Source: Flammeovirgaceae bacterium
GTDB taxonomy: Bacteria; Bacteroidota; Bacteroidia; Cytophagales; Cyclobacteriaceae
Direction: 5' to 3'
DNA length: 11,244 nt
Assembly (NCBI GenBank): GCA_003228395.1
Contig: QIDJ01000319.1
Coordinates: forward strand, 1-11,244
Shown: positions 6,185 through 11,244 of the stretch, one piece after another
Position numbering within the stretch: position 1 is the stretch's first letter
Layout of the letters: every line of letters begins with the position of its first letter
Program-made: the position numbers and the translations under genes
The notes under the pieces: model-generated
What the model was told of the DNA's origin: nothing
The model's database searches: none
Seen by the model: only the letters and a program-made list of their open reading frames with translations

Positions 6185-7165
6185 ATGAGAATGAATACAG
6201 ATACAATTCTATACCTCAGCCGGAAGGATGTTGAGACCGTAGATCTGTCCATGTCTGAGATTATCGATGCATTGGAGGGCATGTTCAAAGAGAAGGGTGA
6301 AGGGCGCATTGAGATGCCGCCCAAGCCCGGAATCCACACACGTAAGGATGCATTCATCCATGCCATGCCTGCGTACATACCCAATATTCAATCCGCAGGG
6401 ATGAAATGGGTTTCCGGTTATCCTGACAATCAAAAGAAGAAACTCCCCTACATAAGCGGTCTTCTTATCCTGAACGACCCGGATAACGGCATCCCGATCG
6501 CCGTGATGGACGCAACGTGGATCACGGCACAACGCACGGGAGCTGCGACCGCCGTTGCAGCGAAATACCTGGCCCGCAAAGACAGTTCAAGTGTGGGTAT
6601 CCTGGCCTGTGGTGTACAGGGCAGAAGCAATCTTCAAGCACTGTCATGCATATTCGAGATTGAGAAGGTGAAGGCATTCGATATTCACCCCGAAGTGGTT
6701 GAGAAATTTGCCAGGGAAATGACAAAGGTCGTACCGGTGGAGATAGAAATTGCAGACAATCCCAAGAATGCCGTTGCCGGTTTGGACCTGGTGGTTACAA
6801 GCGGTCCGATACTAAAGAATCCGGATCCCGTGATCGAGGCCGGCTGGCTGGCTGAGGGTTCCTTTGCCGGCCCGGTGGATTTTGATTCCTACTGGATGGG
6901 AGACGCACTCAGACAGGCAGACAAACTAGCAACGGACGACATAAGCCAGATGGAATTCTATCGCGAATCCGGCTATTTCAAAGACGTACCGCAACCCTAT
7001 GCCGACCTGGGTGAGATTGTTGCGGGCAAGAAACCGGGGAGGGAGAATGCCAACGAACGTACGATCTGCATCAATCTCGGACTTGCCCTGGACGACATGG
7101 CAACAGCCATACTTATCTACAAGAAGGCTATAGAAAATGGAATCGGAACGCAACTTCCGTTGTGA
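6185..7165 (+). CDS. Ornithine cyclodeaminase/mu-crystallin family enzyme
   Basis: A 326-residue protein, the usual family length. Family members are NAD(P)-dependent enzymes acting on amino acids or cyclic imines (ornithine cyclodeaminase, alanine dehydrogenase, ketimine reductase). Visible landmarks are the substrate-side lysine in MKWVSGYP (K74), WITAQRTGAATAVAAKYLAR (R117, about 112-131), the Rossmann loop GILACGVQGRSN (138-149) and the strand KAFDIHP (163-169). The usual GxGxxG glycine before the Cys is Ala141. The usual active-site block is GSFAGPVDFDSYWMGDAL (about 225-242), somewhat divergent. The true reaction is open. The start could be ATG 6185 or 6191; neither has a good Shine-Dalgarno. 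It begins 14 bases after the cassette junction, so the catalase cassette now sits where its leader or promoter should be. Confidence 0.85.
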   Translation: MRMNTDTILYLSRKDVETVDLSMSEIIDALEGMFKEKGEGRIEMPPKPGIHTRKDAFIHAMPAYIPNIQSAGMKWVSGYPDNQKKKLPYISGLLILNDPDNGIPIAVMDATWITAQRTGAATAVAAKYLARKDSSSVGILACGVQGRSNLQALSCIFEIEKVKAFDIHPEVVEKFAREMTKVVPVEIEIADNPKNAVAGLDLVVTSGPILKNPDPVIEAGWLAEGSFAGPVDFDSYWMGDALRQADKLATDDISQMEFYRESGYFKDVPQPYADLGEIVAGKKPGRENANERTICINLGLALDDMATAILIYKKAIENGIGTQLPL

Positions 7166-7249
7166 TCTGATAGGTGGTGCCGTAACTGATATATCTCAAA
7201 ATCGCGTTAGCGTTAAATCAGAACTAAAGCTCGACAAGATAAAGGATTG

Positions 7250-7753
7250 TTATTCTACCTTCTCCAGCAGCCTTTTATCAATACTCACCCGAAGCGCCTG
7301 GTCGATCGTTTCCAGTATTACATAGAATTTTTCTTCACTGTACGGACCGGAGTAGTATCCTACAGCGCCCCGCAGCGGTCCGTCTATCACTTTTACCCGG
7401 TCGCCAGGATCCAGGTCACCAACCGACGTAGTATCTAAAAATAACCCGGAGGCAATAAACCGCTTGATCATCTCCAGTTCACTGACACGCAAGACGGCCG
7501 GCTTTCCGTTATGCCGGATGTTCCAGCTTATCCCTGGTATCTTCAGCACATCCTGTATCCGGTGTTCGTATTCATACACGAATATATATGAATTGAACAA
7601 AGGGGTTTCAATTTTCTTTTTCCGGTCGCTCCACTGCCGCAGCACTTTGTGCACCGGCAAATAGGGTTCAAACCCGAATTGCTTCAGGTATTTTTCTACT
7701 TTTCGCTCCCACCGGCTTTTGGTATAAAAAACCAGCCATTTTTTTTCAGCCAT
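7250..7753 (-). CDS. UpxY-type transcription antiterminator (NusG paralog)
   Basis: A 167-residue specialised NusG-like protein. The N-terminal NGN domain (about 5-100) opens with KKWLVFYTKSRWERKVEKYL and contains LPVHKVLRQWSDRKKKIETP and FNSYIFVY. A C-terminal KOW domain follows (about 114-165, PGDRVKVIDGPLRGAVGYY). In Bacteroidota, UpxY-type proteins ride on RNA polymerase and let it read through long polysaccharide or natural-product operons, normally those they lead. Here nothing follows on the same strand: the next gene is the convergent cyclodeaminase 84 bases away, so this copy has no target operon in sight. It may act elsewhere, or its operon was cut away by rearrangement. Promoter evidence is given separately. 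Confidence 0.88.
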   Translation of the reverse strand: MAEKKWLVFYTKSRWERKVEKYLKQFGFEPYLPVHKVLRQWSDRKKKIETPLFNSYIFVYEYEHRIQDVLKIPGISWNIRHNGKPAVLRVSELEMIKRFIASGLFLDTTSVGDLDPGDRVKVIDGPLRGAVGYYSGPYSEEKFYVILETIDQALRVSIDKRLLEKVE

Positions 7754-7772
7754 TCCGATACATTTAACAGCA

Positions 7773-7780
7773 CAAAAGTA
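7773..7780 (-). promoter_or_regulatory. Bacteroidota -7 promoter element of the UpxY-like gene
   Basis: TACTTTTG on the minus strand matches the Bacteroidota -7 consensus TAnnTTTG exactly and lies 19 bases upstream of the UpxY start codon (7753). A clear -33 TTTG was not found at the usual distance. The 5' leader would be short, unlike the long leaders in front of typical capsule-locus UpxY genes. Confidence 0.45.
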
Positions 7781-8114
7781 TCAGATTTTTGTATTTCATC
7801 TTCATTATTTTTTGTTCGAGTTTCTTTTTACCCGATTTAAATAAAAATTAACGTTAAAACGGATAAGAAAACAACCTTATGAGTATGCTGTGGTCATGGC
7901 AGGATCAGTATCCCCGCCGGAATGGCCCGACAGGCTGGATGTGATCTATGAATTATGATTTTTAACAAAACTGCGACCTGATCGGTCATTGATTAAGATT
8001 ATATTTAACCTATTTTTATGTTTTCTTTACAGGGCACAATTATTTTGATACGTTAAAACCTGAATTGACTTCATTATACAAATACAGCATTTTTAAGCAA
8101 AAAATCGTAACACT
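7781..8114. other. AT-rich intergenic region between divergent genes
   Basis: No gene is supported here; a 21-codon frame from ATG 7879 shows no recognisable motif. The region contains a perfect palindrome TTAACGTTAA (7848-7857) and the direct repeat ACGTTAAAAC at 7851-7860 and again near 8051. It must carry the promoter of the NIF3 operon, but no clear TAnnTTTG box on the plus strand was found. Confidence 0.45.
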
Positions 8115-9212
8115 ATGACGAAGATCACTGAAGTAACCCGTTATCTCGAAATCATTGCACCACCCGCTTACCAGGAGAGTTACGATAATGCCGGGCTGAT
8201 TACAGGGGATCCAGAAACGGAGGTAACAGGTGCGCTGGTGTGCCTTGATTCAACAGAAGAAGTAATAGACGAAGCAATCGGGAAAAACTGTAACCTCGTA
8301 GTAGCCCACCATCCGATTATTTTCAAAGGACTCAAAAAAATTACAGGTAGAAATTATGTTGAAAGGACCATCATAAAAGCCATACAAAACAACATTGCCA
8401 TTTACGCTATCCATACTAACCTTGATAATGTTTCATCCGGAGTAAACCGTAAAATTTGCCAAAAACTTGAACTTGAAAATGTACAGGTATTATCTCCAAA
8501 GAAAGGTGTATTAAGTAAACTGGTGACTTTTATTCCGGAAAAAGACACACCGCGCGTGCTGGAAGCCCTGCACGAAGCCGGGGCCGGCAAGATAGGCGCA
8601 TACGACCACTGCAGTTTTTCAACAGAAGGCACAGGCCGGTTCAAACCCGGTGCAGCGGCAAGTCCGCACATCGGAAAACCGGGGGAGATTGAAAGTGTGA
8701 TTGAAATAAGGGTAGAAGTGATTTTCCCGATTACTCAATGGCCTGCGGTACAGGACGCTTTAAATGAAAGCCACCCGTATGAAGAAGTAGCCTACTATCT
8801 TACATCACTTGACAATACATACAAGGAGGTGGGCAGCGGAATGACCGGTACACTTAAAACCGCCATGGAACCACGGGAATTTTTAAAGTTTTTGAAAGAA
8901 AAAATGGCATTATCTGTCATCCGCCACAGCCGGTTACTGAATAAAAAAATCAGTAAAATAGGCGTATGTGGTGGATCGGGAAGCTTCCTGATCCAAAAAG
9001 CAATAGCCGAAAATACAGACATTTTCGTGACCGGGGATCTGAAATATCACGAGTTTTTTGATAATGAGGGAAAGATTATACTGGCTGACATTGGGCATTA
9101 TGAAAGCGAAGTTTATACAAAAGAACTGCTGCGTGATCTATTAACTAAATATTTTAATACTTTTGCAGTCGATTTATCAGAAACGGTAACAAATCCGGTC
9201 AACTATTATTAA
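8115..9212 (+). CDS. NIF3/DUF34 family dinuclear metal-centre protein
   Basis: A 365-residue member of the NIF3 (YbgI, YqfO, DUF34) family; several genomes label it GTP cyclohydrolase 1 type 2, though its physiological role is not settled. Metal ligands are visible: H65 and H66 in VVAHHPIIF, H100 and D104 in AIHTNLDN, and H328 and E332 in DIGHYESE. Between the two NIF3 halves lies a PII/CutA-like insertion (about residues 127-230, including KLVTFIP, AYDHCSFSTEGTGRF and SHPYEEVAYY), giving the long form common in Bacteroidota and Firmicutes. The N-terminal YDNAGLITGD is also typical. There is no strong Shine-Dalgarno before ATG 8115. It is the first gene of an operon with the zinc-ribbon gene nine bases downstream, an association often seen in Bacteroidota. 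Confidence 0.95.
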   Translation: MTKITEVTRYLEIIAPPAYQESYDNAGLITGDPETEVTGALVCLDSTEEVIDEAIGKNCNLVVAHHPIIFKGLKKITGRNYVERTIIKAIQNNIAIYAIHTNLDNVSSGVNRKICQKLELENVQVLSPKKGVLSKLVTFIPEKDTPRVLEALHEAGAGKIGAYDHCSFSTEGTGRFKPGAAASPHIGKPGEIESVIEIRVEVIFPITQWPAVQDALNESHPYEEVAYYLTSLDNTYKEVGSGMTGTLKTAMEPREFLKFLKEKMALSVIRHSRLLNKKISKIGVCGGSGSFLIQKAIAENTDIFVTGDLKYHEFFDNEGKIILADIGHYESEVYTKELLRDLLTKYFNTFAVDLSETVTNPVNYY

Positions 9213-9221
9213 AATTTATAG

Positions 9222-10001
9222 ATGGAAAGCACAGTACCACAAAAATTAGACGCACTTATAAAACTTCAGTCCATTGATTCCAAATTAAACGAGATCATTA
9301 AGGTACGTGGGGCATTACCCGAAGAAGTCCAGGATCTGGAAGATGAGCTGGCGGGGTATGAAACAAGAATTGAAAAGTATAACCAGGAGTTAAGTGATCT
9401 GGAACTGGAAATTGCCAATAAGCGAAACGCAATAAAAGATTCTGAGAAACTCATACAAAAGTATGAAGAACAGCAAATGAATGTTCGGAACAACCGGGAA
9501 TACGATGCGGTGTCGAAAGAAATTGAGCTTCAGACACTCGAAATTCAGATTTCCGAAAAACGTATAAACGAAGCCGATGAAAAAATTCTGGCGAAAAAGG
9601 AAGAGATCGAAGAAACCAACAATATCAGGATTGAAAGACAGAAAGATCTCGATAGCAAGAAAGATGAACTGAAAGTTCTGCTGGAAGAAAGTGAAGAAGA
9701 AGAAATAAAGCTAATTAAAGAGCGTGATAAAGCAGCAAAAAAAATAGAGGAACGGCTGTTTAATTCCTATGAGAAAATAAGGGACAATGCGCGAAATGGC
9801 CTTGCAGTGGTGTCAGTAAAGCGGGGCGCATGTGGCGGCTGTTTTGCAGTTGTACCTCCTCAACGGCAGGTTGAAATCAAAGAACGTAAAAAACTGATCG
9901 TCTGTGAACATTGTGGCCGGATACTGGCCGATGTGGATAATATACCTGAAGTGGTAGTAACCAAGCCCAAAAGAACCGCCAGAAGGAAAAAGACTGCATA
10001 A
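9222..10001 (+). CDS. Coiled-coil protein with C4 zinc ribbon (DUF164-like)
   Basis: A 259-residue protein. Residues about 10-190 are a long charged coiled-coil hairpin (repeated E/K/L/I heptads) with the family motif NNREYDAVSKE (90-100) at the turn. A C-terminal zinc ribbon follows, with Cys204, Cys207, Cys228 and Cys231 in CGGC...CEHC. A lysine/arginine-rich tail (KPKRTARRKK) ends the protein and may touch nucleic acid. Related proteins such as Helicobacter HP0958 and chlamydial CT398 bind RNA or sigma-54/flagellar partners, but no function can be assigned here. It is cotranscribed with the NIF3 gene. The stop is followed at once by the reading frame of the next gene. Confidence 0.93.
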   Translation: MESTVPQKLDALIKLQSIDSKLNEIIKVRGALPEEVQDLEDELAGYETRIEKYNQELSDLELEIANKRNAIKDSEKLIQKYEEQQMNVRNNREYDAVSKEIELQTLEIQISEKRINEADEKILAKKEEIEETNNIRIERQKDLDSKKDELKVLLEESEEEEIKLIKERDKAAKKIEERLFNSYEKIRDNARNGLAVVSVKRGACGGCFAVVPPQRQVEIKERKKLIVCEHCGRILADVDNIPEVVVTKPKRTARRKKTA

Positions 10002-10012
10002 ACTTAATTTTA

Positions 10013-11244
10013 TTGCGTAATTTCAAGTATATAGAGAAGCGAAAGGCAGGCATTTTATCCTGCCTTTTTTTGTCATTCACCAGCCTTGCACAAGATAATT
10101 ACGATAAATGGCAATTCGATCGTGCGCTGGCAGATGCTTACAGGTACAGTATCGCTTTGCAAATCAGCAAGAGTAAAGATTTACTTGATTCATACTCCGA
10201 TAAACAACATTATGGATGGTTGTATCTCAACCATATCAATGAGGTTATTGAACTATTCATTAACGAGGATGAATCGAAATTCCATGATTTTGAGGATAAC
10301 ACGGATCAGCGCCTCGAAATACTGGATAATGCTCCTGAAAGCCCATTTAAAGCATTTTATATCGCCGAAATCAAGCTTCACAAATCTTTCCTTCACCTCA
10401 AATTTGGAGAAGAGCTCTCAGCGGCATGGTATTTCAGACAAGCTTACCGCCTTACTATGAAAAACATAAAGGAATACCCAGGTTTTATATTCAACAAAAA
10501 ACCCGCCGGGTTGCAGCATATACTGATCGGATCGGCGCCCGAAAAGCACCAATGGCTGCTTAGTCTGCTTGGGTTTGAAGGCTCGGTTGATACCGGTTTG
10601 GAAGAATTGCAGGCCTTTGCAAACAGCAATACTGTATTTTCTATGGAAACTGACATCCTGCTCGCATTCATATACTCCTATTTAATGCAGGAGCATCAGC
10701 GTGGAATGGAAATTATCAAAAAGTACGAAGACAGTCTGTATTCAAACCTGCTATTGAATTACGCGCTGGCTTCCATTCTGATTAAAAACGCACAAAGTGA
10801 AGAAGCGCTCCGCGTGTTGGAAAATTTTCAGCAAACAGATCACATTCTTTTTCCGTTTTCCGATTATCAAAAAGGAACTATATTACTACAAAAAGGATCG
10901 TATAACCCGTCGATCCGGGCATTCCGGCAGTTTCTCTCCAACCACAACGGTACAAACTATATCAAAGATGCGCTGTATAAAACCGGATTAAACTATCTGA
11001 TGCTTGATAACCCTCCCCGGGCAAATGCATTTTTTAGTCAGGCCGAAGCGCGCGGTCACTCGCTAACCGAAGCAGATAAATATGCCAGTCACGCACTGAA
11101 ACAACCACTCTCGGATAAAAATATACTTAAATTACGGCTATTCACAGACGGCGGGTATTACGATGAAGCCCGTTTAGTAATTGCTAAAATCGAAAACACT
11201 ACGTTCTCAAACGAGAAAGACCGTGTGGAGTTTATTTACAGGCA
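10013..11244 (+). CDS. Secreted TPR-like repeat protein, incomplete at the right edge
   Basis: One open frame runs from just after the zinc-ribbon stop to the window end. There is no ATG in any plus frame between 10002 and 10080; the only sensible start is TTG 10013. This gives a clear Sec signal: basic KRK, hydrophobic AGILSCLFLSF, cleavage at SLA/Q27. The mature protein begins QDNYDKWQFDRALADAYRYS. The rest is helical and repeat-like. A segment near residues 161-205 (NKKPAGLQHILIGSAPEKHQ, WLLSLLGFEGSVDTGLEELQ) faintly resembles IML2/TTC39 (DUF3808) proteins. TPR-like helix pairs follow (about 246-272, 283-346, 380-395, e.g. GSYNPSIRAFRQFL and GGYYDEARLVIAKIE). It probably acts in the periplasm or at the outer membrane. 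At least 410 residues are in the window; the C-terminus is missing. A frame error in the T-run at 10065-10071 could also explain the absent ATG. Confidence 0.8.
   Translation, partial: MRNFKYIEKRKAGILSCLFLSFTSLAQDNYDKWQFDRALADAYRYSIALQISKSKDLLDSYSDKQHYGWLYLNHINEVIELFINEDESKFHDFEDNTDQRLEILDNAPESPFKAFYIAEIKLHKSFLHLKFGEELSAAWYFRQAYRLTMKNIKEYPGFIFNKKPAGLQHILIGSAPEKHQWLLSLLGFEGSVDTGLEELQAFANSNTVFSMETDILLAFIYSYLMQEHQRGMEIIKKYEDSLYSNLLLNYALASILIKNAQSEEALRVLENFQQTDHILFPFSDYQKGTILLQKGSYNPSIRAFRQFLSNHNGTNYIKDALYKTGLNYLMLDNPPRANAFFSQAEARGHSLTEADKYASHALKQPLSDKNILKLRLFTDGGYYDEARLVIAKIENTTFSNEKDRVEFIYR
10043..10071 (+). terminator. Terminator-like hairpin lying inside the next gene's signal-peptide codons
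   Basis: AAGGCAGG (10043-10050) and CCTGCCTT (10059-10066) form a perfect 8-base stem around an 8-base loop, followed by a T-run to 10071. By itself this is a textbook intrinsic terminator for the NIF3/zinc-ribbon operon. However, the reading frame of the downstream TPR-like gene runs through it, and exactly these bases encode the core of its signal peptide (AGILSCLFL). It may attenuate expression of that gene. Confidence 0.7.

Noticed and set aside
7166..7249. Bidirectional terminator between the cyclodeaminase and UpxY-like genes
   Set aside because: Only a 6-base TCTGAT/ATCAGA pairing with a long loop is present; no stem with T-runs.
6171..7250. The cyclodeaminase gene as a second cassette of an array
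   Set aside because: The short leader after G/TTTAAC fits, but its own attC should start with about GTTAAAC after the stop. Only GTTAAAT (7212-7218) is found, without the critical AAC and without any following hairpin.
7879..7944. Small frame of 21 codons between UpxY and NIF3
   Set aside because: No motif, no ribosome binding site and no family resemblance.
10086..10460. 124-codon plus-strand frame starting at ATG-like position
   Set aside because: It is a shadow of the longer frame from 10013, which has a signal peptide and stays open for over 400 codons to the window end.

Overview
The window most likely comes from an environmental member of the Bacteroidota. The best evidence is the right-hand gene order (NIF3/DUF34 protein, coiled-coil zinc-ribbon protein, secreted TPR-like protein), a UpxY-type NusG paralog, a TAnnTTTG-type -7 box in front of that paralog, and several starts without a clear Shine-Dalgarno sequence. 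No rRNA, tRNA or CRISPR array was seen. Gene content and decay signs divide the window into a messy accessory part (about 1-7750) and an ordinary chromosomal part (about 8115 to the right edge).

Left part (1-1735). A fragment of a sugar phosphate isomerase/epimerase-like TIM-barrel gene runs off the left edge on the minus strand. It is followed by a minus-strand type II toxin-antitoxin pair (152-694) and a non-coding stretch rich in hairpins (about 700-1150). A second remnant of the same isomerase family (1152-1567, minus) has lost its central third. Upstream of it on the same strand lies a secreted GH172 (DUF2961) furanosidase-like enzyme (1733-2866). The two look like the residue of a small carbohydrate-use operon.

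Middle part (3144-7753). A saccharopine-dehydrogenase-like oxidoreductase (3144-4265) is followed by a stub of a GNAT acetyltransferase (4341-4430), a clade-3-type catalase (4616-6073), an ornithine cyclodeaminase/mu-crystallin family enzyme (6185-7165) and a convergent orphan UpxY-like antiterminator (7250-7753). The main discovery is that the catalase has the anatomy of an integron gene cassette. An attC-like hairpin site (6088-6172) begins 14 bases after the stop codon. Its R'' arm GCAGCTAAC is the exact reverse complement of GTTAGCTGC at 4577-4585, just ahead of the catalase ribosome binding site. That is what is expected if the segment 4578-6170 was once a circle closed at G/TT. No integrase and no second attC are visible, so it looks like a lone cassette, perhaps placed at a secondary site directly upstream of the cyclodeaminase gene.

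Right part (8115-11244). The NIF3-family protein and the zinc-ribbon protein are nine bases apart and clearly cotranscribed. The following TPR-like gene has no ATG near its N-terminus. Its reading frame carries a good Sec signal peptide only if it starts at TTG 10013, and a perfect terminator-like hairpin (10043-10071) then lies inside the signal-peptide codons. This suggests either attenuation between the operon and the exported protein, or an error in the 7-T run.
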